From: Acidobacteriota bacterium | Lineage (GTDB): Bacteria > Acidobacteriota > Vicinamibacteria > Vicinamibacterales > UBA2999 | Assembly (NCBI GenBank): GCA_016184455.1 | Contig: JACPCS010000143.1 | Location: 1-46,081 of the forward strand | Reading direction: 5' to 3' | DNA: 46,081 bases | Part shown: piece after piece, positions 22,804-30,248 of the stretch | Layout of the letters: the number at the start of each line of letters is the position of its first letter | Position numbering within the stretch: the stretch's first letter is position 1 | Position numbers and translations under genes: made by a program | The notes under the pieces: generated by a model | What the model was told of the DNA's origin: nothing | Databases searched by the model: none | Seen by the model: only the letters and a program-made list of their open reading frames with translations

Positions 22804-23905
22804 GACGAGCCTCGTTTCCGACGAATTCGCGCAGAAGTTCGCCGCCGAGAGGGAGACGCCCTACACGCGCTGGGTGCGGTCGGAAGGGCTCGACATCATC
22901 AGCTCCTTCTACGTGCCGAACCTCCACACCGTGGAGCTCAGGCCGTGGGCGCGGCGCGGCGGACGCGGCGTCTTTCTCAACCACGACGCCTCGCGCAGCT
23001 CGAACGACTGCTGCGTCTGCGAGATCGCGCCCGGAGGACAGCTCAACCCGCAGCGGCAGCTCTTCGAGGAGATGATCTACGTCCTCGACGGCCGCGGATC
23101 GACCGTCGTCTGGAACGATGCCGGCAAACGGATCGCCTTCGAATGGAAGGCGGGCGCGATGTTCGCGATCCCGCTCAACACGTGGCATCAGCACTTCAAC
23201 GGGTCGGGGATCGAGCCGGCGCGCTACGTGGCGGTGACCAACGCGCCGGTCATCATCAATGCCTTCGGCGACGTGCACTTCGTCTTCGACACGAAGTACG
23301 ACTTCACCGATCGCTTCAACGGCGAGCCGGACTACTTCTCGGGGAAGGGCGAGTCGCGGGGGCTGCTCCTCGACACCAACTTCGTGGCCGACGCGGTCAA
23401 TCTGCCGCTGCATGCGGCGACGGAGCGCGGCGCCGGCGGCGGGCACACGCGCTTCAGCATGGCGCGCGGACACATGACCAGCCACATCTCGCAGTTCCCG
23501 GTCGGCACCTACAAGAAGGCGCACGCGCACGGGCCCGGCGCGCACGTCATCATCATGAGCGGCGAGGGGTACACGCTCATGTGGTCCGAAGGGGGCGAGC
23601 CGAAGAAATACGAGTGGCGCGAGGGGTCGATGATCGTGCCGCCGAATATGTGGTATCACCAGCACTTCAACACGGGCACGATCCCGGCGCGCTACCTGGC
23701 GTTCAAGGCCGAAGGGGTGTCGATCCGGAACGCGCAGGGGGTGCCGAAGGCGTGGATTTCGAAGCGGCTCGGCGGCGACCAGATCGACTATGTCGACGAG
23801 TCGCCGACGATCCGAGAGTGGTTTCGAGAGGCACTCGCCCGGCGTGGCCTGGAGCCGCGCATGGAGAAGGCATACGAGGCCGAGCAGGCCGAATTGGGTA
23901 CGTAG
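22793..23905 (+). CDS. Two-domain cupin (bicupin)
   Basis: A 370-residue bicupin, the size of gentisate 1,2-dioxygenase-type enzymes, though I see no close match to that family. In the first cupin the usual HxH is replaced (PGGQLNPQRQLFEEMIYVLDGRG), leaving a Glu pair and WHQHFNGS, so its metal site is incomplete. The second cupin is complete: H244 and H246 in KKAHAHGPGAHVIIMSGEGY, and H289/H291 in WYHQHFNTG. The catalytic metal is therefore probably in the C-terminal half. I chose the ATG at 22793, overlapping the A2 stop by 11 bases; a GTG at 22769 is an alternative. The gene ends in GGTACGTAG, with the stop inside a repeat header. Confidence 0.82.
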   Translation: MRTETSLVSDEFAQKFAAERETPYTRWVRSEGLDIISSFYVPNLHTVELRPWARRGGRGVFLNHDASRSSNDCCVCEIAPGGQLNPQRQLFEEMIYVLDGRGSTVVWNDAGKRIAFEWKAGAMFAIPLNTWHQHFNGSGIEPARYVAVTNAPVIINAFGDVHFVFDTKYDFTDRFNGEPDYFSGKGESRGLLLDTNFVADAVNLPLHAATERGAGGGHTRFSMARGHMTSHISQFPVGTYKKAHAHGPGAHVIIMSGEGYTLMWSEGGEPKKYEWREGSMIVPPNMWYHQHFNTGTIPARYLAFKAEGVSIRNAQGVPKAWISKRLGGDQIDYVDESPTIREWFREALARRGLEPRMEKAYEAEQAELGT

Positions 23906-23950
23906 GGCGGGTCTCGCGCGCTGGAGGATGCCGTGGCGCGCAGACCCGCC
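23906..23950. repeat. Family B palindrome (copy 2)
   Basis: GGCGGGTCT (23906-23914) and AGACCCGCC (23942-23950) form the outer stem, with further CGCGCGC/GCGCGC pairing inside. It follows TACGTAG, whose TAG ends the bicupin, and runs straight into the GGAG ribosome-binding site of the next gene. Confidence 0.85.
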
Positions 23951-23960
23951 GGAGATGGCA

Positions 23961-25013
23961 ATGCGTCGATTCCTGATTCTCGTTCTTGCCCTGACTGCCG
24001 CCGCCTGTCGGTCGTCCGTGCCGTCCGAGACCACCGGCGCCGTCACCGTGGCCGACCTGGCCGCCTCTGACGGCCCCGACCGTCAGGAGCGCCTGATCGC
24101 GGGCGCCACGCGCGAGGGCGAGCTGACGCTCTACACCTCTGCCCAGACGGCCGACCTTGGTCCCGTCGTCGAGGCCTACGAGAAGAAATACGGGATCCGC
24201 GCGACCATCTGGCGCGCCGGCTCCGAGGCGGTGCTCAACCGTGCGATTCAGGAAGCGCGCGCCGGCCGACACACGGTCGATGTCGTCGAGACCAACGGCC
24301 CCGAAATGGAGTCGCTCAGCCGCGAGCAGATCCTGCAGGCGATCAAGAGCCCGTACCACGCGGATCTGATCGAGCCGGCGATCCGGCCGCACGGCGAGTG
24401 GACCGGCTCGCGCCTCAACGTCTTCGTGCAGGCGTACAACACGAAGCTCGTGAAGAAGGAGGAGCTGCCGAACACGTGGGAGGATCTCGCCGACGCGCGC
24501 TGGAAGGGGAGGCTCGGGATCGAAGCGGAAGACTCCGACTGGCTCGCCGGCATCTTCGGCGCGATTGGGCAAGAGCGTGGCGACAAAGTGTTCCGGGAGA
24601 TTGTCTCGACCAACGGCATGTCGGTGCGCAAGGGGCACACGCTGCTCACCCAGCTCGTCGTCTCGGGCGAGGTGCCGCTCGCGCTCACCGTCTACAACTA
24701 CAAGGCGGAGCAGTTCCGGCGCGAAGGGGCGCCGATCGACTGGTTCACGATCGGCAGCGCGATCGCGCGGCCGAACGGCGTCGGCGTCGCGAAGAACGCC
24801 CCGCATCCGCACGCCGCCGTGCTCTACTACGACTTCGAGCTGAGCCCCGAGGGACAGGCGATCATCGCCGAGCGCGAGTTCGTGCCGACGAGCAGGAAGA
24901 TCGACACGCCGCTCAACAAGGTGCCGATGATGTTCGTCGACGCGCGCGTCTCGATCGACGAGTACGACAAGTGGAAGAACTTGTACTACGACCTCTTCGG
25001 CGCGGGGCGGTAG
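23961..25013 (+). CDS. ABC transporter substrate-binding lipoprotein, Fe3+ type, SBP2
   Basis: A 350-residue solute-binding lipoprotein. Its signal peptide is MRRFLILVLALTAAACRSS with lipobox TAAAC. GGAG at 23951-23954 fits the ATG at 23961 better than the ATG at 23955. The mature protein (LIAGATREGELTLYTSAQTADLGPVVEAYEKKYGI, then VVETNGPEMESLSREQIL) is paralogous to SBP1 and closer to SBP3, sharing WKGRLGIEAEDSDW- and SGEVPLALTVYNYK-type stretches. Three receptors for one permease/ATPase pair suggest different ligands captured by one transporter. It is separated from the bicupin only by a family B palindrome. Confidence 0.86.
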   Translation: MRRFLILVLALTAAACRSSVPSETTGAVTVADLAASDGPDRQERLIAGATREGELTLYTSAQTADLGPVVEAYEKKYGIRATIWRAGSEAVLNRAIQEARAGRHTVDVVETNGPEMESLSREQILQAIKSPYHADLIEPAIRPHGEWTGSRLNVFVQAYNTKLVKKEELPNTWEDLADARWKGRLGIEAEDSDWLAGIFGAIGQERGDKVFREIVSTNGMSVRKGHTLLTQLVVSGEVPLALTVYNYKAEQFRREGAPIDWFTIGSAIARPNGVGVAKNAPHPHAAVLYYDFELSPEGQAIIAEREFVPTSRKIDTPLNKVPMMFVDARVSIDEYDKWKNLYYDLFGAGR

Positions 25014-26038
25014 TACTCCTCGCACTGCTCGCCGCGGCGTGCGGCAGCAGTGCGCCCGAGCAGACGCCGGCCGCGACGACGTACGAGGGTCCTGATCGGC
25101 CCGCGAAGATCGCGGCCGCCGCCCGCCAGGAGGGCTCCCTCACCATCTATACGACGATCGCCGAGAAGGACATGCCGACGCTCGTCGGTCCCTTCGAGGC
25201 GAGGTACGGCGTGAGGGTGAACGTCTGGCGAGCCGGCACCGACAAGGTGCTGCAGCGGACGCTCGCCGAGGCGGCCGCCGGGCGCCACGACGTCGACGTG
25301 ATCCACTTCGGCTCGCCCGAGATGGAGGCGCTCGCGCGCGAGCAGGTGCTCGCGGCGGTCGACTCGCCAGTCCACGCCGATCTCCAGCCCGGGTCCGTGC
25401 CGGCGCACAGGCGCTGGGCGGCGACGCTGCTCTCGGTCTGGGTGCAGGCCTACAACACGACGCTGCTCCGCCGCGACGAGCTGCCGACGTCGTACGCCGA
25501 TCTGCTCGATCCGAAGTGGAAGGGGAGGCTCGGCATCGAGGCGAAGGATCAGGACTGGTTCTCCTCCGTCGTCGACGTGATGGGCGGGGGCGAGCAAGGG
25601 CTCGAATTCTTCCGGCAGCTCTCGGCGACCAACGGCGTCTCGGTCCGCCTGGGCCACACGCTGCTCAACAACCTCGTCATCTCGGGCGAGGTGCCGCTCG
25701 CGCTCACCGTCTACAACTACATGCCGGAGCAGGCGAAGAAGAAGGGCGCGCCGATCGACTGGTTCGCGATCGAGCCGGCGATCGCGCGCTCGAACGCCGT
25801 CGGCGTCGCGCGGCGGGCGCCGCACCCGAACGCGGCGCTGCTGTTCTACGAGTACCTGCTCGGCGAGAAGGCGCAGCAGTACTTCGTGAGCATGGACTAC
25901 GTGCCGAGCAACACGAAGGTCGCCTCGCCGCTCCAGGGCGTGAAGATCCTGCAGACCGACCCCGTCCGCGCGCTCGACGAGATCGACACGTGGACGCGCC
26001 TGTTCAACGAGACGCTGCTGAAACGGGTCGGACGGTAA
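24971..26038 (+). CDS. ABC transporter substrate-binding lipoprotein, Fe3+ type, SBP3
   Basis: A 355-residue solute-binding lipoprotein of the same family as SBP1 and SBP2, with core segments GSLTIYTTIAEKDMPTLVGPF, GSPEMEALAREQVL and SGEVPLALTVYNYMPEQ. No ATG precedes the signal peptide. The best start is the GTG at 24971, giving MEELVLRPLRRGAVVLLALL and then AAAC as a convincing lipoprotein signal, but it overlaps the end of SBP2 by 43 bases and lacks a clear ribosome-binding site, so the start is tentative. Long shared stretches with SBP2 point to a recent tandem duplication in which the 5' end of this copy was laid over the 3' end of the first. Confidence 0.78.
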   Translation: MEELVLRPLRRGAVVLLALLAAACGSSAPEQTPAATTYEGPDRPAKIAAAARQEGSLTIYTTIAEKDMPTLVGPFEARYGVRVNVWRAGTDKVLQRTLAEAAAGRHDVDVIHFGSPEMEALAREQVLAAVDSPVHADLQPGSVPAHRRWAATLLSVWVQAYNTTLLRRDELPTSYADLLDPKWKGRLGIEAKDQDWFSSVVDVMGGGEQGLEFFRQLSATNGVSVRLGHTLLNNLVISGEVPLALTVYNYMPEQAKKKGAPIDWFAIEPAIARSNAVGVARRAPHPNAALLFYEYLLGEKAQQYFVSMDYVPSNTKVASPLQGVKILQTDPVRALDEIDTWTRLFNETLLKRVGR

Positions 26039-26041
26039 GAG

Positions 26042-27028
26042 TCAGTAGGGGACGGGGATCAGGCGGTCGCCGCTGCGCATGTCTTCGTCGAGCAGCCGCA
26101 ACAGCGCCTTCGAGACCGGGCCCGGTTTGCCGTCGCCGATCGTGTCGGCATCCCACTGGACGACCGGCGCCACCTTCACCGAGCTGCCGAGGAGGGCCAT
26201 CTCGCGCGACCGGCGCGCCTCGGCCATGCTGATGTCGCGCACCTCGACGCCCGCGAGCCCCCCCTGATCGACGAGCGTCCGCGCCAGCTCCAGCAGCCGG
26301 AGCGACGTGCAGCCCGCGAGGATGTTCTTGAAGCGCGGATGGACGAACACGCGTCCCGGCGTGACGAACGCGACGTTCATGTTGGAGCTCTCGCCGACGT
26401 TCCCCTCGGCATCGACGAAGACGCCGTTGTCGAAGCCCGCCTCCTTCGCTTCCATCTGCATCAGCACGTTCGGCAGATAGTTCGTCGCCTTCGTGATCGC
26501 GTAGAGCGGCGCCTTGATCGGGTACGTGGTGGTCATCACCTTCAGGCCCTTGGTGTACCACCGGTCCGGATAGACGAGGCCGTCGAAGATCATCACGAAG
26601 AAGCCCGGCTCGGCGCCTTTCGCGGGCGTGAGGTCGAGGCTGCCGGGTCCGGATGACAGCCAGTAGCGGATCGACCCCTCGCGCCGGCCGCTGGCGGCCG
26701 TCGTCTTGATGATGATGTCGCGCATCTCGGCGCGCGAGCACGGGAGCCGCAGCTTCGACCGCTCGGCGGACAGCAGGAAGCGATCGAGGTGCGCCTCGAG
26801 GTCGTAGATCTTGCCGTCGACCAGCCCCGCCGTGTCGAAGATGCCGTGCCCGCGGTGCACCATGTGGTCGTCGAACGGGATGACCATGAGCGCCGGATCG
26901 GTCACGATGCCGCCGAGCTGGCTGGAGTAGAAGGCGCGGTAGTTGACCGGCTGGGTGGCCCGCAGCGCGCGGAGCTGCGACAGGACCTCGTCGGCCGCGA
27001 GGATGTGGAGGGTGCTGGAGACGGTCAT
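26042..27028 (-). CDS. Class IV PLP-dependent aminotransferase (branched-chain/D-amino acid type)
   Basis: A 328-residue fold-type IV aminotransferase, related to IlvE, D-amino acid transaminase and aminodeoxychorismate lyase. The PLP lysine is K180 in AITKATNYLPNVLMQMEAKEAG, followed by the family segment GNVGESSNMNVAFV. An early arginine-bearing HMVHRGHGIFDTAG and SIRYWLSSGPGSLDL also match the family. It ends three bases from the convergent SBP3. It probably moves an amino group between a 2-oxo acid and an amino acid; the catabolic context suggests handling of an oxo-acid from the island, but the reaction is not fixed by sequence. It follows the binding-fold gene at 27097 on the same strand. 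Confidence 0.85.
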   Translation of the reverse strand: MTVSSTLHILAADEVLSQLRALRATQPVNYRAFYSSQLGGIVTDPALMVIPFDDHMVHRGHGIFDTAGLVDGKIYDLEAHLDRFLLSAERSKLRLPCSRAEMRDIIIKTTAASGRREGSIRYWLSSGPGSLDLTPAKGAEPGFFVMIFDGLVYPDRWYTKGLKVMTTTYPIKAPLYAITKATNYLPNVLMQMEAKEAGFDNGVFVDAEGNVGESSNMNVAFVTPGRVFVHPRFKNILAGCTSLRLLELARTLVDQGGLAGVEVRDISMAEARRSREMALLGSSVKVAPVVQWDADTIGDGKPGPVSKALLRLLDEDMRSGDRLIPVPY

Positions 27029-27031
27029 AAC

Positions 27032-27090
27032 ACCACGAAGCTCACGAAGGTCACGACAGGAATAGCCGTGTTCTTCGTGCGCTTCGTGGT
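27032..27090. repeat. ACCACGAAG inverted repeat
   Basis: ACCACGAAG and CACGAAG (27032-27049) are mirrored by CTTCGTG and CTTCGTGGT (27073-27090), with a less GC-rich centre. It lies between the two minus-strand genes. I recall similar CACGAAG repeats between genes in several phyla. A stem here could attenuate transcription into the aminotransferase. Confidence 0.75.
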
Positions 27091-27096
27091 TTTAGT

Positions 27097-28017
27097 TTAC
27101 TCCCAGGCTCGGTTGTCGACCGTGTTCTCGTAGGTCGCGCCCGGCACGGTCATGTTCCACTTGACCGTCCACCGGTAGGTGTCGTCCCACCGCTCGCGCG
27201 TGTACGGCTGCGGCGCCGCGTGCAGCAGCCGCCAGGCGTGGAAGTCTTTCGGGTCGAGCCGCCCGCCCGTCTCCGCGATGAAGTAGTGGACGAACGGCGT
27301 CGCGTCCTGCTCGATGAGCTCCACCGCCCGCGCCTGCGCCCGGAACATCGCCGCGAGCGTCCCGCCGTCGACGTCGTCGGACGCCGCCTCGGCGCGCGTC
27401 GAGTGCGACTCGATGAGGATGCGCAGCCCTTCCTTCTGCGCCACGCTGATCCACGGCTCCATCAGCACGACCCCGGCGCACTCCCCCCGCTTGAGCGCCT
27501 CGATGCGCTTGGGCATCGAGCCGAGGTGCACCGTCTTGACGTGCTGCGGCTCGAGGAACCCTTCGAGCATCTTCAGCATCGTGAAGTGCGACCCGTTGTT
27601 CGGCGTCACCGAGATCGGCTTGTCCTTGAGCATCTCGGGCTCGTAGATCGTCGAGTCCTTCCGGACGACGATCGCGAACTTCGACATGGAGGCGCCGAGC
27701 GCGACGATCTTGCGGTGGCGGAGGCCCTGCGCGTCGGCTTCGACCGCGCGCTTCATGATGCCCCACTCGCACATGCGGTACTGGTCGATGCCCCCCTCGT
27801 TGTAGACCGAGTCGAGCGGGCGATCGAAGATCGTCTCGAACTTCACCGTGTGCGACGTGGTGACCTGCGCCATCCCCGGGGTCGTCACCCACTCGATGTC
27901 GAGCCCCTCGTCCTTGAAGATGCCCTTGTCGCGGGCGACCAGCACCGGCAGGTCGTGCACCGCATTCATGACGGCGACCTTGAACGTCTTCTTCGTGTCC
28001 TGCACTGCCGTGGTCAT
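27097..28017 (-). CDS. NMT1/THI5-like periplasmic-binding-fold protein without signal peptide
   Basis: A 306-residue type-2 periplasmic-binding-fold protein of the NMT1/THI5 or SsuA type (KVAVMNAVHDLPVLVARDKGIFKDEGLDIEWV, then GASMSKFAIVVRKDSTI and PISVTPNNGSHFTMLKMLEGF). The start at 28017 has GAGGAG four to five bases upstream. From there the protein begins MTTAVQDTKKTFK, with no signal peptide or lipobox. Like the protein at 9295 it is therefore probably cytoplasmic, either an enzyme such as a decarboxylase or a soluble ligand-binding protein. No matching permease is adjacent. It precedes the aminotransferase on the same strand. Confidence 0.75.
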   Translation of the reverse strand: MTTAVQDTKKTFKVAVMNAVHDLPVLVARDKGIFKDEGLDIEWVTTPGMAQVTTSHTVKFETIFDRPLDSVYNEGGIDQYRMCEWGIMKRAVEADAQGLRHRKIVALGASMSKFAIVVRKDSTIYEPEMLKDKPISVTPNNGSHFTMLKMLEGFLEPQHVKTVHLGSMPKRIEALKRGECAGVVLMEPWISVAQKEGLRILIESHSTRAEAASDDVDGGTLAAMFRAQARAVELIEQDATPFVHYFIAETGGRLDPKDFHAWRLLHAAPQPYTRERWDDTYRWTVKWNMTVPGATYENTVDNRAWE

Positions 28018-28111
28018 GGTGCTCCTCTCTCCGGCCACACAGATTAGGCGCGCGGCGCGACGAGATCAAGCCCCTCGCGGCGGTATGATCGTCCGCCGGA
28101 GGGCCTCATCG

Positions 28112-28993
28112 ATGACTTGTCGTCTCGTCGTTCTCTTCGTCGTGGTGCTGCTGCCGTCTCTGGCGGCCGCGCAGCAGGGCCAGAAGCCGCCCGTCCGCTC
28201 GATCACGCAGGTCACGGGCGATCTGTACCGCGTCCAGAACAACCAGCACTACACCGTCTTTCTGGTCACGTCCGAAGGCATCATCCTGGCGGATCCGATC
28301 AGCGCCGATCTGTCCACGTGGCTCAAGGCCCAGCTCGCCGAGAAATTCCCGAACCGGCCGGTCCGGTACGTGATGTACAGCCACCACCATCAGGACCACG
28401 CGTCGGGCGCGGCGGTCTGGAACGACACCGCCGAGGTCATCGGGCACGACAACTTTGCCGCGGCGGTGAAAGCCGCCGCGCCGCAGGACACGCGCTACGC
28501 GGCCGTCATGCTGCCCGAGTCGACGTATCGCGACCGCCGGACGATTACCCTGGGCGGCAGGCGCGCCGATCTGATTCACCCGGGACGGATGGGACACGCG
28601 CCCGACTTCACCGTCCTGCATTTCCCGGCCGAGCGCGCGGTCTTCGTCGTCGATTACGTGGCGGTGCGCACGGTGCCCGGCTCGAACACGCTCCAGAACG
28701 GCGCGTCGATTGCCGAGTACGTCAATGCGATCGAGGCCGTCGAAGCGCTCGACTTCGACATCGCCGTGCCCGGCCACGGCCCCATCGGGAAGAAGAGCGA
28801 CGTCGCCGACCACCGGCAGTACTTCGAGCGGCTCGCCGAGCGCGTCGCGGCCGCGATCAAGGCCGGCCGTACGCTCGAGCAAATCCAGGCGGCTCAGATC
28901 ATGGCCGAGTACAAGGACTGGATCGAGTACGACGAGGACAACGACATCAATATTGCGAACGCGTACAAGAACTTGAGTGCACAGCGACGGTGA
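28112..28993 (+). CDS. Exported metallo-beta-lactamase-fold hydrolase
   Basis: A 293-residue MBL-fold metal hydrolase with an N-terminal signal peptide (MTCRLVVLFVVVLLPSLAAAQQG), so it is exported. The metal motif is H91-H92-H93-Q94-D95-H96 in YSHHHQDHASGA, with later ligands in RMGHAPDF, VVDYVAVR and VPGHGPIG. GGAGG at 28098-28102 supports the ATG at 28112 over the upstream ATG at 28085. The substrate is not evident; the family includes lactonases, beta-lactamases and quinoprotein-relay-type MBL proteins. It is divergent from the binding-fold gene and followed by a TTGGGA-type hairpin. Confidence 0.83.
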   Translation: MTCRLVVLFVVVLLPSLAAAQQGQKPPVRSITQVTGDLYRVQNNQHYTVFLVTSEGIILADPISADLSTWLKAQLAEKFPNRPVRYVMYSHHHQDHASGAAVWNDTAEVIGHDNFAAAVKAAAPQDTRYAAVMLPESTYRDRRTITLGGRRADLIHPGRMGHAPDFTVLHFPAERAVFVVDYVAVRTVPGSNTLQNGASIAEYVNAIEAVEALDFDIAVPGHGPIGKKSDVADHRQYFERLAERVAAAIKAGRTLEQIQAAQIMAEYKDWIEYDEDNDINIANAYKNLSAQRR

Positions 28994-29000
28994 AAACTCC

Positions 29001-29060
29001 CAACTCCCAAGGAGCCAACTCCCAAGGGCTTGGGAGTTGGGCGTTGGGAAATGGGAGTTG
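29001..29060. repeat. CAACTCCCAAG/CTTGGGAGTTG hairpin (family C, copy 2)
   Basis: CCAACTCCCAAG (29015-29026) and CTTGGGAGTTGG (29029-29040) form a perfect 12-base stem with a two-base centre. Extra AACTCCCA and TGGGAGTT units flank it. It follows the MBL gene and could stop transcription, but no T-run follows on either side. Confidence 0.8.
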
Positions 29061-29140
29061 TCATGTCTTCAGAACGACGGAATAGCCGCCAGCTGCAGCT
29101 GCCCCCGGCGTCTGCGTGCGCGTGATTGTGCCCGCATCCG

Positions 29141-30223
29141 ATGAAATGTCCAATCGACCCGCCGATCGAGCCGATGCTGGCGAAGCTCGCCGAGGAGCTG
29201 CCGGCCGGCCCGTTTCTCTACGAGCCGAAGTGGGACGGCTTTCGCGCGATCGTCTTCCGCGGCGCGGGCGATGTCTTCATCCAGAGCCGCGACCTGCGGC
29301 CGCTCGACCGTTACTTTCCCGAGCTGCACGACGCGCTGCTCGCCGCGCTGCCCGATCGCTCGGTCGTCGACGGCGAAATCGTGATCGTCACGGACGAGGG
29401 GCTCGATTTCGACGTGCTGCAGCTGCGGCTGCATCCCGCCGCGTCGCGTGTGGCGAAGCTCGCGGCCGAAACGCCCTCGTCGTTCGTCGCCTTCGACCTG
29501 CTCGCCTCTGACGGGAAGGACATCCGCTCGAAGCCGCAGCGGGAGCGGCGCGAGCGCCTCGAGGCGCTCATGAAAGGGGTGAAGCCGCCCGTCCATCTGA
29601 CGCCGATGACGCGGGATGTGAAGGTGGCGAAGGACTGGTTGAAGCGCTTCGAAGGAGCGGGACTCGACGGAGTGATCGCGAAGCCGGAGGACGGCGTCTA
29701 TCAGCCTGGCACGCGCGCGATGATCAAGGTGAAGCACGCGCGCACGGCCGACTGCGTGGTCGCCGGCTTCCGGTGGCACAAGGACGGCAAGGACACGCGC
29801 GTCGGCTCACTCCTGCTCGGCCTCTATGACAACCGCGGACAGCTTCAGCACGTCGGCGTGACCTCCGCCTTCTCGATGGCGCAGCGCGAGGCGCTCGTCG
29901 AGGAGCTGGCGCCGCTGCGGAAGGACGCGATGGAGGATCACCCGTGGCGCGAGTGGGCGCAGGCGAGCGGCGAGATGGGGCGGATGCCGGGCGCCGAGAG
30001 CCGCTGGAGCGCGGGCAAGGATCTGTCGTGGGAGCCGCTCCGCCCCGAGCGCGTGTGCGAGGTGAAGTACGACCACATGCAGGGCGACCGCTTCCGCCAC
30101 GCGGCGATCTTCCTGCGCTGGCGTCCCGACAAGCCGCCCGCGGAGTGCGCCTACGACCAGCTCGAGGTCGTCACGCCGTACGAGCTGAAGAGGGTCTTTG
30201 GCGTGGGAAATGGTCGTACGTAG
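29141..30223 (+). CDS. ligC: ATP-dependent DNA ligase, LigC-type
   Basis: A 360-residue ATP-dependent DNA ligase similar to the mycobacterial LigC group, joining nicks via an enzyme-AMP intermediate. The nucleotidyltransferase motifs are clear: motif I EPKWDGFRA with nucleophile K30, motif III VVDGEIV near residue 77, motif IV GLDGVIAKPEDG and motif V AMIKVKH. A C-terminal OB domain follows (VGSLLLGLYD through VCEVKYDH). The ATG at 29141 gives family length; the TTG at 29126 would add five residues. No Ku or polymerase/phosphoesterase gene is adjacent, so this is a stand-alone repair ligase. The C-terminal Arg-Thr and the stop come from CGTACGTAG, the header of the following family A palindrome. 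Confidence 0.88.
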   Translation: MKCPIDPPIEPMLAKLAEELPAGPFLYEPKWDGFRAIVFRGAGDVFIQSRDLRPLDRYFPELHDALLAALPDRSVVDGEIVIVTDEGLDFDVLQLRLHPAASRVAKLAAETPSSFVAFDLLASDGKDIRSKPQRERRERLEALMKGVKPPVHLTPMTRDVKVAKDWLKRFEGAGLDGVIAKPEDGVYQPGTRAMIKVKHARTADCVVAGFRWHKDGKDTRVGSLLLGLYDNRGQLQHVGVTSAFSMAQREALVEELAPLRKDAMEDHPWREWAQASGEMGRMPGAESRWSAGKDLSWEPLRPERVCEVKYDHMQGDRFRHAAIFLRWRPDKPPAECAYDQLEVVTPYELKRVFGVGNGRT

Positions 30224-30224
30224 C

Positions 30225-30242
30225 GTCCGGCTGTGGCCGGAC
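30225..30242. repeat. Family A palindrome with stop-codon header
   Basis: GTCCGGC (30225-30231) and GCCGGAC (30236-30242) pair around TGTG. It is preceded by CGTACGTAGC, whose TAG ends the ligase gene, and followed by AGGG, which may serve as ribosome-binding site for the glycosyltransferase. Confidence 0.8.
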
Positions 30243-30248
30243 CAGGGC

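Noticed and set aside
22793..23905. Gentisate 1,2-dioxygenase
   Set aside because: Size and bicupin layout fit, but the first metal site is degenerate and the family's typical sequence blocks are not recognisable.
29015..29040. Rho-independent terminator after the MBL gene
   Set aside because: The stem is strong but the two-base centre and lack of a following T-run argue against a canonical terminator; it was kept as a repeat.
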